Part shown: one piece after another, positions 55,719 through 64,000 of the stretch
Layout: the number at the start of each line of letters is the position of its first letter
Numbering within the stretch: position 1 is the first letter of the stretch
Source of the DNA: Labedella populi
GTDB taxonomy: Bacteria > Actinomycetota > Actinomycetes > Actinomycetales > Microbacteriaceae
DNA length: 64,000 nucleotides
Reading direction: 5' to 3'
NCBI RefSeq assembly: GCF_004078655.1
Contig: NZ_RZNC01000004.1
Span: 124,001 to 188,000 of the forward strand
Position numbers and translations under genes: made by a program
The notes under the pieces: model-generated
What the model was told of the DNA's origin: nothing
The model's database searches: none
The model's input: only the letters and a program-made list of their open reading frames with translations

Positions 55719-55985
55719 ATGCACACCCCTCGCTTACACGATTTCCGCGTCGCCGCGGGCGCGGTGCGTGCCGAACTCGCCCGCCGCAGCATCCCGCGCC
55801 GTGAGGCCGTTTCCGTGCTCCAGGGTGGCGCCTCCGGTCTCGGGCGAACCGCCGCCTACGAGCGCATCGCTGGGCTCGTTCCGTTCTCCTGGGCTGAACT
55901 CGTCCTGCTCTCGGCGGCGTTCGGAATACCCGTCGAGGTCCTCTCCGGATCGCGCGCCCCCGACCCGTCCGTCGTCGGGACCTGA
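55719..55985 (+). CDS. Small helix-turn-helix-like protein
   Basis: An 88-residue protein. The pattern VRAELARRSIPRREAVSVLQ, then LGRTAAYERIAGLVPFSWAE and LSAAFGIPVEVLSG recalls Cro/C1-type (XRE) domains in which the recognition helix is degenerate. DNA binding is therefore uncertain. ATG 55719 has TACGCT six bases upstream (leaderless-like). It lies 74 bp after the LuxR gene, same strand, and may help regulate the surface locus. Confidence 0.65.
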   Translation: MHTPRLHDFRVAAGAVRAELARRSIPRREAVSVLQGGASGLGRTAAYERIAGLVPFSWAELVLLSAAFGIPVEVLSGSRAPDPSVVGT

Positions 55986-56037
55986 TCCTGGCGACTCGCC
56001 AGCCACCGCGCGTGGCGGGCCGTACCTCACACGACGA

Positions 56038-56069
56038 AGAAGGGCCCCGCCTGCCGGCGGGGCCCTTCT
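56038..56069 (-). terminator. Terminator of the rplK-rplA operon
   Basis: AGAAGGGCCCCGCC (56038-56051) pairs perfectly with GGCGGGGCCCTTCT (56056-56069). On the minus strand it is followed by TTCGTCG, a typical actinobacterial terminator tail. It probably also stops transcripts from the small HTH gene. Confidence 0.92.
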
Positions 56070-56100
56070 CACGATGGTGCTGCGTCTGTCGGACGACGAA

Positions 56101-56790
56101 TCAGAGCGCGTTGACGTCGAGCGGGATGCCCGGGCCGAAGGTCGTCGAGACGGCGCCCTTCTGGATGTAACGGCCCTTCGAGCTCGACGGCTTGAGGCGC
56201 TGGACCTCGTCGAGGGCCGCTGCGAGGTTCTGCTCGAGCTGCTCCGCCGAGAACTGCGCCTTGCCGACGACGAAGTGCACGTTGGCGTGCTTGTCGACGC
56301 GGAACTCGATCTTTCCACCCTTGATCTCGGTGACCGCGCGAGCGACGTCCGGGGTCACGGTGCCGGTCTTCGGGTTGGGCATGAGGCCGCGGGGGCCGAG
56401 CACCTTACCGAGACGACCGACCTTGCCCATGAGTTCCGGCGTCGAGACGGCCGAGTCGAACGACGTGTAGCCGCCCGCGACCTTCTCGATGAGCTCGTCG
56501 CCGCCGACCTCGTCGGCGCCCGCGGCGATCGCGGCCTCGGCGGCCGGCCCGGTCGCGAACACGATGACGCGAGCGGTCTTACCCGTGCCGTGCGGCAGGA
56601 TGACCGTTCCGCGGACCATCTGGTCGGCCTTACGGGGGTCGACACCGAGCTTGAGGGCGACCTCGACGGTGCTGTTGAACTTGGCCGAACCGGTCTGCTG
56701 AGCGAGAGCGACAGCCTCGGAGGTCGAGTAGAACTTGCCCTCTTCGATCTTCTCGGCCGCGGCCCGGTAGGCCTTTGACTTCTGTGCCAT
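56101..56790 (-). CDS. rplA: 50S ribosomal protein L1
   Basis: Ribosomal protein L1 of the stalk region, 229 residues, full length. [20 protein letters not shown] opens the protein, and the rRNA-binding core [16 protein letters not shown] is intact. ATG 56790 has AGGAG upstream; the open frame to 56817 is not coding. It follows rplK by about 100 bp. In other bacteria L1 represses its own operon by binding the mRNA. Confidence 0.99.
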   Translation of the reverse strand: MAQKSKAYRAAAEKIEEGKFYSTSEAVALAQQTGSAKFNSTVEVALKLGVDPRKADQMVRGTVILPHGTGKTARVIVFATGPAAEAAIAAGADEVGGDELIEKVAGGYTSFDSAVSTPELMGKVGRLGKVLGPRGLMPNPKTGTVTPDVARAVTEIKGGKIEFRVDKHANVHFVVGKAQFSAEQLEQNLAAALDEVQRLKPSSSKGRYIQKGAVSTTFGPGIPLDVNAL

Positions 56791-56891
56791 TTTTTTCTCC
56801 TGTGAGAATGTGGTCATCTGCGCCTGGCCGGCGCTGCCACGAATTTGCGTACCCGGTCCGAAAGGGACTGGGCGGGGATGTCTGGTGAGCG

Positions 56892-57323
56892 TCAGCCCTC
56901 GACGGTGATGCCCATGGAGCGGGCGGTACCGGCGATGATCTTCGCCGCAGCGTCGATGTCGTTCGCGTTGAGGTCGGGCTGCTTGGTCTCGGCGATCTCG
57001 CGGACCTGAGCCTGCGTGAGCTTCGCGACCTTGACGGTGTGCGGCGTGGAGGAACCCTTGCCGACGCCCGCAGCCTTCTTGATGAGCTCGGCGGCCGGCG
57101 GGGTCTTGAGGATGAACGTGAACGAGCGGTCCTCGTACACGGTGATCTCGACCGGGATGACGTTTCCGCGCTGTGCTTCCGTCGCGGCGTTGTACGCCTT
57201 GCAGAACTCCATGATGTTGACGCCGTGCTGACCGAGCGCCGGTCCGATCGGCGGTGCGGGGTTGGCGGCGCCGGCCTTGATCTGAAGCTTAATCAGACCT
57301 GTGACCTTCTTCTTCGGTGCCAT
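56892..57323 (-). CDS. rplK: 50S ribosomal protein L11
   Basis: Ribosomal protein L11 of the GTPase-associated centre, 143 residues, full length. [20 protein letters not shown] and the [20 protein letters not shown] loop, the region where thiostrepton-type resistance maps, are wild-type in appearance. It is transcribed with nusG (83 bp upstream) and rplA. Confidence 0.99.
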
Positions 57324-57406
57324 GTTTCTTCCTTCTTCATTGGTTCGAACGCCATCGGATGATGCGCGCTCTCCCGCATGCCGCGAGGGCAGCGGTGGCT
57401 AGGGGG

Positions 57407-58576
57407 CTAGAGCTTCGAGACCTGGTCGAAGCTGAGCTCGACGGGCGTCTCGCGCTCGAACAGGGAGACGAGCACGGTGAGCTTTCCGCTCTCCGGCTTG
57501 ATCTCGCTGATCGATCCGGGCAGACCCGCGAACGAGCCCTCCTTGATCGTGATGGTCTCGCCGATCTCGAAGTCGACCTCGGCAGGGATGGCGCGCGACG
57601 TCGTGGCCGATCCCTTCTGACCGCCCGACTTGGCGGGGGCGGTCTCCTGGATCTCGACGAGGCTCTTCAGCATGTTGAAGGCCTCCTCGAAGCGGAGCGG
57701 CGTCGGGTTGTGCGAGTTGCCGACGAAGCCCGTGACGCCCGGCGTGTGACGCACGACCGACCACGAGTCCTCGTTGAGATCCATGCGCACCAGCACGTAG
57801 CCGGGGATCCGGACGCGCGTGACCATCTTGCGCTGACCGTTCTTGATCTCGACGACGTCCTCCATGGGGACCTCGACCTGGTAGATGTACTCCTCGACCT
57901 CGAGCGAGCCCTTGCGCTGCTCGATGTTGGCCTTCACCCGCCGCTCGAAGCCCGCGTACGAGTGGATGACGTACCACTTGCCGGGGAGCGAACGCAACTC
58001 GGTGCGGAATGCGTCGTACGGGTCGACCTCCGCGGGCTCCTCGTCGGCGACGGCATCCACGCCGTCGTCGTCGGGACGCTCCACGTCGACGCCGCCTTCG
58101 TCCTCGGCCTCGATGATGTCGTCGAGAGCGGCGGAGACCTCCGCGACCTCGGCGTCGACATCGGGGACGGGACGAACGTCGTCGTCATCGTCTCCGCCGA
58201 CGGGCTCTCCCGTGTAGGGCGAGTCGTCGTACTCGGTGCCCTCGGCGGCCTCGTCGGCCAGCTCCACCTCTTCTTCGTCCTCGATGGCCTCGGCGGCGGC
58301 CTCGACCTCGGCGGCCTCGTCGATCTCGAGCGCGTCGTCGACGACCGCGTCGGCCTCGGGGTCGGGAGCCTCCGCAACGGCGTCGACGTCGTCGAACGCA
58401 GCGTTCGACTCGTCGTCCGTCTCGTCGTCGGGGAGGACGTGCACGGCGGAGTGCTCGGCGGCGTCGACGGAGTGGATCTCGGCGTCGGCGACGTTGCCCT
58501 CCTGGGCCTCGTCGACCTCGCTCGACTGCTCGGCAGCCGTCGACAGGTCGATGTCGTCGCGGTTTCTGTCAGACAC
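57407..58576 (-). CDS. nusG: Transcription termination/antitermination protein NusG with long acidic N-terminus
   Basis: A 389-residue transcription elongation factor that binds RNA polymerase and links it to ribosome or Rho. The NGN domain begins [20 protein letters not shown] at about residue 200, and the KOW domain is [20 protein letters not shown] near the end. Residues 1-195 are an acidic, Asp/Glu/Ala-rich disordered tail, as in other actinobacteria but at the long end of the range. Starts at ATG 58576, between secE and rplK. Confidence 0.98.
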   Translation of the reverse strand: MSDRNRDDIDLSTAAEQSSEVDEAQEGNVADAEIHSVDAAEHSAVHVLPDDETDDESNAAFDDVDAVAEAPDPEADAVVDDALEIDEAAEVEAAAEAIEDEEEVELADEAAEGTEYDDSPYTGEPVGGDDDDDVRPVPDVDAEVAEVSAALDDIIEAEDEGGVDVERPDDDGVDAVADEEPAEVDPYDAFRTELRSLPGKWYVIHSYAGFERRVKANIEQRKGSLEVEEYIYQVEVPMEDVVEIKNGQRKMVTRVRIPGYVLVRMDLNEDSWSVVRHTPGVTGFVGNSHNPTPLRFEEAFNMLKSLVEIQETAPAKSGGQKGSATTSRAIPAEVDFEIGETITIKEGSFAGLPGSISEIKPESGKLTVLVSLFERETPVELSFDQVSKL

Positions 58577-58692
58577 TGGATCTCTTCCTTCGATTTCGAT
58601 CGGGGGCGCGGGCGCCGTCCGATGCGTCGTTGCGTTCTGTGCGTCGTCGTTCCGCCGATCACCGGGTTCCCCCGACGGACGGCATGAGAGCG

Positions 58693-58971
58693 TCAGCCGC
58701 CCGCGGGTGTCCCGAAGACGAAGATCACGATGAAGCTGAACAGCTGGTCCATCCCGTAGACGAGAGCCATCATGATCACCACGAACACGAGCACGACGCC
58801 CGTGTAGCTCAGCAGCTCTTTGCGGGTCGGGGTGACGACCTTCTTGAGTTCGTTCACCACCTGCTTGAGGAACAGGATGAGCCCGGCGATGGGTCCACGC
58901 CGTGCGGCGCGCTCCTTCTTCGCGTTCGCGACGATCTCTTCGCTCGGCTCGTCGATAACTTTTCGGGCCAC
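58693..58971 (-). CDS. secE: Preprotein translocase subunit SecE
   Basis: A 92-residue SecE, the essential small subunit that clamps SecY. A single membrane helix ([20 protein letters not shown]) follows the amphipathic [15 protein letters not shown] segment. GTG 58971 has GGAAAGG upstream; the longer frame to 59040 runs into the tRNA gene. It lies between tRNA-Trp and nusG in the conserved order. Confidence 0.97.
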   Translation of the reverse strand: MARKVIDEPSEEIVANAKKERAARRGPIAGLILFLKQVVNELKKVVTPTRKELLSYTGVVLVFVVIMMALVYGMDQLFSFIVIFVFGTPAGG

Positions 58972-59013
58972 CTCGTTACACCTTTCCCGTGTCGGACCCA
59001 GTGGGCCGACGCG

Positions 59014-59086
59014 CAGGGCGGACAGGACTCGAACCTGCAACCTGCGGTTTTGGAGACCGCTGCTCTACCAATTGAGCCACCGCCCT
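59014..59086 (-). tRNA. tRNA-Trp (anticodon CCA)
   Basis: The 73-nt cloverleaf has acceptor arm AGGGCGG/CCGCCCT, discriminator G, D-arm GGCTCAATTGGTAGAGC, anticodon loop CTCCAAA and T-arm GCAGGTTCGAGTCCTGT. CCA is not encoded. It is upstream of secE as in related genomes. Confidence 0.98.
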
Positions 59087-59238
59087 TCGGCCTCGGGGTT
59101 CCGAGGCCGGGCCCCGGAGGTCCGGAACCAATGGTACGAAATCCACGACTGCTCTGCTGACCACCTGCGAAGAACACGGGGAGCCGCCACCGGAAAAATG
59201 GGCGCAGAAAAGCTTGGCGGATTTCACCACCGTGATCC

Positions 59239-59267
59239 AGTGTAGACGACGCCCGGCGGCCGGTAAA
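59239..59267 (-). promoter_or_regulatory. Promoter of the tRNA-Trp/secE/nusG unit
   Basis: On the minus strand TTTACC (59262-59267) and TACACT (59239-59244) are 17 bp apart, close to a housekeeping sigma promoter. Transcription would start near 59232, about 146 nt before the tRNA. Confidence 0.7.
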
Positions 59268-59358
59268 GCCGAGCGGAGGAGCGGACGATCCGGACGCGAC
59301 GCGACGACGCGCGGTCCCGCCGAGCGGCCACCCGCCCGCCCGGGCCGTGAACCGGCAG

Positions 59359-59508
59359 TCAGCGGAGGACGGACACGACGACGACGCTCGCGATGACGAG
59401 CCAGACCGGGATGACGAAGACGAGACCGTGCACGATGCCCGCGACGGCGGACGTTCCCGCGGGGTGCTCCGCGAGCTCGGAGCGGGTGTTGCTGTCCATG
59501 GCGACCAT
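59359..59508 (-). CDS. 49-residue single-pass membrane protein
   Basis: ATG 59508 has GGGAGGGAG upstream and opens MVAMDSNTRSELAEHPAGTS, followed by one hydrophobic helix (VHGLVFVIPVWLVIASVVVV). No family recognised. It resembles the next small gene (59669-59848) in layout: polar head, one helix containing VxPxW, very short tail. The two may be paralogues. Confidence 0.7.
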   Translation of the reverse strand: MVAMDSNTRSELAEHPAGTSAVAGIVHGLVFVIPVWLVIASVVVVSVLR

Positions 59509-59668
59509 GTGGGCTCCCTCCCGACGGACGATACGAGTCAACAATGATCGCCGCCCCGCCTGACGGCCAGCCGAGAAGACCGGGAACGAGCAGAGTTCAC
59601 GTGTTGTTCGCCGCGTCGCCGACGGGTGGGGGTCGCCCACGGCGCGGGGCGCGAGGGAAAGTACCGGG

Positions 59669-59848
59669 TCAGAGCGAGAGCAAGGCGACGATGCCGATGC
59701 CGGCACCGATCCAGATCGGCACGACGATCGCGAGGCCGAAGAGGATGCCGCGGATGGGGGCGGAATCACGGCGTGCGGCGGCGAGTTCCCGGCCCTCGAG
59801 GGGAGTCTGCTCGCCGAAGGGACGAGTCGAGACATCGTACGTGGTCAT
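59669..59848 (-). CDS. 59-residue single-pass membrane protein
   Basis: ATG 59848 has GGGGTCAGGA upstream and opens MTTYDVSTRPFGEQTPLEGR. A terminal hydrophobic helix (IRGILFGLAIVVPIWIGAGI) contains the same VxPIW-like core as its downstream neighbour. Function unknown. Both lie between the aminotransferase and the tRNA-Trp promoter. Confidence 0.7.
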   Translation of the reverse strand: MTTYDVSTRPFGEQTPLEGRELAAARRDSAPIRGILFGLAIVVPIWIGAGIGIVALLSL

Positions 59849-60115
59849 TCCTGACCCCCCAGGTCCTATCTCGCGCCCACTCCGCGTGCGACGGGAGCGA
59901 GCGCCACCGCGCGCACGGTGGCTGACGCCAGTCTGACCGCCCGTGGCCCGGCGGTCGACCCCGTATCCGGGCGATCCCCATTCGGGGGTCATCATGCCTC
60001 CCCTCTGCACCCCCTCTCCCTTCTCGGTTCGCCCACCGGAGCGCGATCACCCGGGCTGTCCGAGAATCGGGCGCCCGGGCAGTCGTTTCGGACGCACGGG
60101 CGATACGGTGGGAGC

Positions 60116-61306
60116 GTGACATCGCGACTCTCCACGAAGATCTCCGCCATCGCCGAATCGGCGACCCTCAAGGTCGATGCGAAGGCGAAGGCCCTCCAGG
60201 CCGCCGGCCGGCCGGTCATCAGCTATGCGGCGGGCGAGCCCGACTTCCCGACGCCCGCGCACATCGTCGAAGCGGCACTCTCCGCGGTGAGTGACCCCCG
60301 CAACCACCGGTACACACCCGCCGCCGGCCTGCCCGAGCTCCGCGAGGCGATCGCGGCGAAGACCCTGAGCGACTCGGGCACGGCCGTCGAGCCATCGCAG
60401 GTGATCGTGACGAACGGCGGCAAGCAGTCCGTCTACGAAGCGTTCCAGGTGCTCCTCGATCCGGGCGACGAGGTCATCGTGCCCTCCCCTTTCTGGACGA
60501 CGTACCCCGAGGCCATCGCTCTCGCCGACGGCGTCACGGTGCCGGTCTTCGCCGACGCTGATGCCGGGTACCTCGTCACGGTTGAGCAGCTCGAGGCCGC
60601 TCGCACCGACCGCACGAAGGTGCTGCTCTTCGTCTCGCCGTCGAACCCGACGGGCGCCGTGTACTCAGCCGAGCAGACCCGTGTGATCGGCGAATGGGCC
60701 CTCGAGCACGGCATCTGGGTGATCAGCGACGAGATCTACCAGAATCTCACCTACGGCGAGCGCGCCGTCTCGATCCTCGAGGCCGTGCCCGACCTGGCCT
60801 CCCAGGTCCTACTCGTCAATGGCGTCGCGAAGACCTACGCGATGACCGGGTGGCGCGTGGGCTGGACCGTCGGCCCCGTCGACGCCGTCAAGGCCCTCGG
60901 CAACCTGCAGTCCCACCTCTCGGGCAACGTCAACAACATCGCCCAGCGCGCCGCGATCGCCGCGCTGACGGGACCTCAGGACAGCGCTCATGAGATGCGA
61001 GCGGCCTTCGATCGGCGCAGGCACCTGATCCTCGACGAGTTCGCGAAGGTTCCCGGCTTCCGCACGCCCACGCCCGATGGCGCGTTCTACGTCTACCCCG
61101 ACGTGACCGCACTGCTCGGGCGCGAGTGGGGCGGACGGACGATCTCGACGTCGCTCGAACTCGCCGACTACATCCTGGACGACGCCGAGGTCGCCGCCGT
61201 TCCCGGCGAGGCCTTCGGGCCCTCGGGCTATCTGCGCTTCAGTTACGCGCTCGGCGACGAGCAGCTCGTCGAGGGAGCTCGGCGCCTCGCACGCCTTTTC
61301 GGCTGA
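60116..61306 (+). CDS. Pyridoxal-phosphate aminotransferase, aspartate type
   Basis: A 396-residue class I aminotransferase. [19 protein letters not shown] opens the domain, [11 protein letters not shown] and [13 protein letters not shown] follow, and the Schiff-base lysine is in [17 protein letters not shown] (about 239). It most likely makes aspartate or a related amino acid from its 2-oxoacid. GTG 60116 is preceded by GGTGGGAGC and by TACGGT. It is convergent with a proline-rich protein gene and belongs to the conserved murB neighbourhood. Confidence 0.94.
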   Translation: MTSRLSTKISAIAESATLKVDAKAKALQAAGRPVISYAAGEPDFPTPAHIVEAALSAVSDPRNHRYTPAAGLPELREAIAAKTLSDSGTAVEPSQVIVTNGGKQSVYEAFQVLLDPGDEVIVPSPFWTTYPEAIALADGVTVPVFADADAGYLVTVEQLEAARTDRTKVLLFVSPSNPTGAVYSAEQTRVIGEWALEHGIWVISDEIYQNLTYGERAVSILEAVPDLASQVLLVNGVAKTYAMTGWRVGWTVGPVDAVKALGNLQSHLSGNVNNIAQRAAIAALTGPQDSAHEMRAAFDRRRHLILDEFAKVPGFRTPTPDGAFYVYPDVTALLGREWGGRTISTSLELADYILDDAEVAAVPGEAFGPSGYLRFSYALGDEQLVEGARRLARLFG

Positions 61307-61322
61307 CGCCCCGTACGCGCCG

Positions 61323-61727
61323 TCAGTAACTGGGCGAGAACGGCGGTCCGCCCGGCGCGACCGGGCCTGACGGCGCGGACGGCGGGCTGAAGGGGGTCGA
61401 CGGAGCGGTCGGGGCACCGGGAGCGCTGGGAGCTCCCGGCAGACCCGGAGGCCCAGGTCGCGGCTCCGTCCAGGGCTCCGGAGCGGGCTCCGGGACGGGT
61501 GACGGCTCCGGTTCCGGCGCGGGCTCGGGTTGCGGTTCCGGTGCGGGCTCGGGAACCGGCTCCGGGGTCGGCTCGCGAGCCGGTTCGGCGGGAAGCGACG
61601 ATCGGCGGTCGACGCGTTCGGGGTGGATCGGCGGTTCGGGCTCCAGCGGACCGGGCTCCGGCGGAGCCGCGGACGGGTCGCCTCCGGGGGACGGAGCGGG
61701 CGGCGGGAAGGTCGGTTCCTGGGACAT
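61323..61727 (-). CDS. Proline-rich low-complexity protein
   Basis: A 134-residue, largely disordered protein. It opens MSQEPTFPPPAPSPGGDPSA and continues with PEPxPEP repeats, ending in a Gly/Ala/Pro-rich tail. There is no signal peptide or membrane helix. ATG 61727 has GAGGAGGAG upstream, a good sign of translation. The function is unknown; such tails can bind partner proteins. It sits downstream of murB on the same strand. Confidence 0.7.
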   Translation of the reverse strand: MSQEPTFPPPAPSPGGDPSAAPPEPGPLEPEPPIHPERVDRRSSLPAEPAREPTPEPVPEPAPEPQPEPAPEPEPSPVPEPAPEPWTEPRPGPPGLPGAPSAPGAPTAPSTPFSPPSAPSGPVAPGGPPFSPSY

Positions 61728-61864
61728 GGTCTCCTCCTCGATCGGTTCACCGAGCCTAGGCGAGCGCGGGCGCCTCGCCAGGGGGTCGCGGAATACCCAG
61801 GTCTCATCGATGATGGGCCCGGCTCGGGTCCACCCCGCCGGAGGCATCGACCGGCGATGCGGGA

Positions 61865-63025
61865 TCAGATGTCGAGGCCGACGACCACGGGCTCGGGCAG
61901 GAGCAGGACTCCGAACTCCGACTGCACTCGTGCCTGCACGTACCGGGCGAGAGCCGCGACGTCCTCCCCTGAGGCGTTGCCCTGATTCGTGAGCGCGAGC
62001 GTGTGCTTCGAGGAGATGGCCGCTCGCGAACCCGGGAGGGCGAATCCCCGGCCGATGCCGGCGTTCTCGATGAGCCAGGCCGCGCTGAGCTTCACACGGC
62101 GCTCCTCCTCCGCGACCGACGCCGGACGGGGGAGATCGAAGCCGGCGGACCCGTCGAGCGGCAGCACCGTGACCGGCTCGTCGACCTCGCCGACGGGCCA
62201 CCGGGGGGCATCGGCCGGGAGGTCCGCGGCGAAACGCTCCGAGACGATGGGATTGGTGAAGAAGGAGCCGGCGCTCCAGGAGTCGTGGTCGTCGGGGTCC
62301 AACACCATGCCCTTCGAGCCGCGGAGTGCGAGTACGGACGCCCGGACGTCGGCGAGCGCCACCCGTTCCCCGAGGTCGACGCCGAGGGCCTTCGCGAGCT
62401 GCGGGTAGGCGATCGGTGCCCCGAGGCCGTCGAGCGATCGGCGGAGATCGAGGTCGATCGACACGACGACGGCCTCGCGCTCGGCGGGGGCACCCCCGTG
62501 CCGCTTGAGGACGGACGTGCGGTACCCGAGTCCCAGGTCACGCGCGCTCACGCGTTCGAGAGTCCCCGACTCGCGGTCGTACAGCTCCACCGAGGAGAGG
62601 ACGTCGCCGATCTCCGCTCCGTACGCCCCGATGTTCTGGATGGGCGCGGCTCCCGACGAACCGGGGATCCCCGAGAGCGCCTCGATGCCGCTGAGCCCCT
62701 CCTCGACGGCGAACGCGACGACCCGGTCCCACGACTCTCCGGCCTGGACCCGGAGACGCGCAGCCCCCTCCGGGACGTCGGGCTCGTCCTGTCCGCTGAT
62801 GACCTCGATGCCCCGGGTACGGACGGCGATCGCGATGCCCGGGAAGCCGTCGGAACCGACGAGGAGGTTCGAGCCCCCGCCGACGACCATCCACTCGTCG
62901 AAACGCCGCCAGCCGTCGTCGAGCAGGGCGAGCAGTCCACGGACGTCGGTCGCTTCCGCGTACTCGGCCGGCTCGCCGCCCACCCGGAACGTCGTGAGTG
63001 AGGAGAACGGGACCACGGTCGTCAT
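61865..63025 (-). CDS. murB: UDP-N-acetylmuramate dehydrogenase
   Basis: The flavoprotein that reduces UDP-GlcNAc-enolpyruvate to UDP-MurNAc in peptidoglycan synthesis; 386 residues. It shows FRVGGEPAEYAEATDVRGLL, GGGSNLLVGSDGFPGIAI, SGAAPIQNIGAYGAEIGD, the catalytic Ser in SWSAGSFFTNPIVS, and a C-terminal AAWLIENAGIGRGF. It is a type I MurB in length. The start overlaps the upstream MaoC gene by 4 bp, so it is translationally coupled. Confidence 0.97.
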   Translation of the reverse strand: MTTVVPFSSLTTFRVGGEPAEYAEATDVRGLLALLDDGWRRFDEWMVVGGGSNLLVGSDGFPGIAIAVRTRGIEVISGQDEPDVPEGAARLRVQAGESWDRVVAFAVEEGLSGIEALSGIPGSSGAAPIQNIGAYGAEIGDVLSSVELYDRESGTLERVSARDLGLGYRTSVLKRHGGAPAEREAVVVSIDLDLRRSLDGLGAPIAYPQLAKALGVDLGERVALADVRASVLALRGSKGMVLDPDDHDSWSAGSFFTNPIVSERFAADLPADAPRWPVGEVDEPVTVLPLDGSAGFDLPRPASVAEEERRVKLSAAWLIENAGIGRGFALPGSRAAISSKHTLALTNQGNASGEDVAALARYVQARVQSEFGVLLLPEPVVVGLDI

Positions 63026-63459
63026 CGGAGGAGGACGCGGACCTGCGCCTTGCCGAGCACCGTCGTCCCGCCCACGGTGACGACGAGGTCGATCCGTGCG
63101 GACGACTCCTCGGCGAGGATCGCGCCGACCTTGGCCATCACACTCACGTCGACGCCGTTCTGCGGGTCGACGACGACGGGACGCGTGAAGCGCACCTGGT
63201 AGTCGGTGACACGGCCGGGGTCGCCGACGGCCTCGACGACCGGCTGGACCGCGACGCCCATGGTGAGCATGCCGTGCGCGAGGACTCCCGGCAGGCCGAC
63301 GCTCGCCGCGACGTCGTCGCGGTAGTGGATGGGGTTGAAGTCACCGGACGCTCCGGCATACCGCACGAGGGTGTCGCGGCTGAAGTGGTAGTCCTTTTCC
63401 GCGACGACCTGCCCGACGGCGAGACCGTCGAGCTCGAGTCCGGTGTGCTGCATGGTCAT
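63022..63459 (-). CDS. MaoC-like hot-dog dehydratase, catalytic subunit type (HadB-like)
   Basis: A 145-residue hydratase/dehydratase. The catalytic Asp-His motif is YAGASGDFNPIHYRDDVA, followed by LPGVLAHGMLTMG. It probably pairs with the next upstream gene product to form a heterodimeric (3R)-hydroxyacyl dehydratase of fatty-acid or related metabolism, as HadAB does in mycobacteria; the true substrate here is unknown. It overlaps both its upstream and downstream neighbours by 4 bp. Confidence 0.9.
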   Translation of the reverse strand: MTMQHTGLELDGLAVGQVVAEKDYHFSRDTLVRYAGASGDFNPIHYRDDVAASVGLPGVLAHGMLTMGVAVQPVVEAVGDPGRVTDYQVRFTRPVVVDPQNGVDVSVMAKVGAILAEESSARIDLVVTVGGTTVLGKAQVRVLLR

Positions 63460-63902
63460 TCGTCCCCCCTGACGACGAGCGTGGAGATGGCGGTCACGAC
63501 GTGGGCGCCGTCGTGGTCGGTCACGGTGGTCTCCGCGGTGACCATGGAGTTGCCGCCGAGGGACTTGACGCTCGAGACCCGCAGGGTCGCCGTGAGCTCG
63601 TCGCCCGCCACGATCGGGCGGCCGAACGAGAACCGCTGGTCGCCGTGGACGACGCGCGAGAAATCGATGCCGGCATCGGGATCGGCGAGGAGCTGTGCGA
63701 GCGTCGCCTCCTGGATCACGACGGCGAACGTCGGAGGAGCGACGACGTCGGCGTATCCCGCCGCGCGAGCGGCGTCCGGATCGTGGTGCAGCGGGGACGT
63801 GGCGAGGACGGCACGCGCGAACTCGCGCACCTTCTCCCGACCGACGAGGTACGGGGGGACGGGAGGGAACTCCCTGCCCTGGATCGCGGGGTTCACAGTC
63901 AC
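63456..63902 (-). CDS. MaoC-like hot-dog dehydratase, non-catalytic subunit type (HadA-like)
   Basis: A 148-residue hot-dog protein of the FAS1-like dehydratase N-terminal type, with FPPVPPYLVGREKVREFARA and VVHGDQRFSFGRPIVAGDEL, and without the Asp-His pair of its partner. GTG 63902 has TAGGCT six bases upstream, so the hadAB-like-murB operon probably starts here as a leaderless transcript. It overlaps the next gene by 4 bp. Confidence 0.9.
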   Translation of the reverse strand: MTVNPAIQGREFPPVPPYLVGREKVREFARAVLATSPLHHDPDAARAAGYADVVAPPTFAVVIQEATLAQLLADPDAGIDFSRVVHGDQRFSFGRPIVAGDELTATLRVSSVKSLGGNSMVTAETTVTDHDGAHVVTAISTLVVRGDE

Positions 63903-63951
63903 CCGGACAGCCTACAGCGGGTGCCCGGGGTGCCCCGCGATCGCGGTGAGG

Positions 63952-64000
63952 TCAGCGCGAGGGCGAGTGCCCGATGCGCGTCGCGGCCTCGACACCCTCG
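63952..64000 (-). CDS. Possible C-terminal end of a gene cut by the window edge
   Basis: A minus-strand frame (EGVEAATRIGHSPSR, stop at 63952-63954) runs off the right edge. Fifteen codons are too few to identify a family. Confidence 0.3.
   Translation of the reverse strand, partial: EGVEAATRIGHSPSR

Noticed and set aside
61499-61985. Forward Arg-rich frames opposite the proline-rich gene
   Set aside because: They have no ribosome site or family features. The minus strand has a strong GAGGAGGAG site and consistent PEP repeats.

Overview
The window is very GC-rich DNA from a high-GC Gram-positive bacterium. The family is most likely Microbacteriaceae or a close relative in the Micrococcales. 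The evidence is the gene order MaoC dehydratase pair - murB - aspartate-type aminotransferase - tRNA-Trp(CCA) - secE - nusG - rplK - rplA, an actinobacterial NusG with a very long acidic N-terminus, an Rv2578c-type radical SAM gene behind an actinobacterial LexA box, and many genes with a TANNNT box 6-8 nt before the start codon (leaderless transcription). No genus can be named from the sequence. I see no phage, insertion sequence, CRISPR array or plasmid backbone, so this looks like ordinary chromosome.

Layout. 1-10.9 kb: recQ (cut by the window edge), an EamA transporter, a small acetyltransferase, a pirin, an acyltransferase, then a complete ECF vitamin/metal-type importer (S, fused A-A', T) behind a candidate DtxR/IdeR iron box. 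A nitrilase-like amidase follows, divergent from the SOS-type radical SAM gene. 10.9-18.3 kb: a DEAD-box RNA helicase with a long RDDR-repeat N-terminus, a GlsB-type stress membrane protein, an enoyl-CoA hydratase-family protein, an ABM-domain membrane protein, a GPH sugar transporter and a glycosyltransferase. 18.4-26.2 kb: a large RND exporter with a Glu/Pro/His-rich insertion, the divergent MocR/YczE pair, and a DUF4097-PadR operon with its own operator.

26.2-37.7 kb looks like an amine/polyamine use region. It holds a cupin, an amidohydrolase, a complete PotABCD-type ABC importer, two FAD-dependent amine-oxidase-like proteins, an Lrp regulator and a class III aminotransferase. A plausible flow is import, oxidation or transamination of the amine, then hydrolysis, under Lrp control. 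Two related 60-bp palindromes bracket the amidohydrolase/ABC part. 37.8-40.6 kb: a frameshifted small membrane-protein gene and a KimA-like APC permease.

41-56 kb is a cell-surface locus. It has a 2,997-residue repeat protein ending in an LAITG class-E-type sorting signal, whose domains are arranged in triplets that recur every 1.2 kb. A 1,132-residue secreted protein (propeller, fibronectin-III, LamG, PKD) follows, with a LuxR-type regulator and a small HTH-like protein. G/C-run elements sit upstream of all three large genes. 56-64 kb is core housekeeping: rplA, rplK, nusG, secE, tRNA-Trp, two tiny membrane proteins, an aminotransferase, a proline-rich protein, murB and two MaoC-type dehydratases.

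The most unusual items are the triplet-amplified surface protein with its structured leader, the iron-box ECF importer, the LexA-box radical SAM gene and the paired palindromes.
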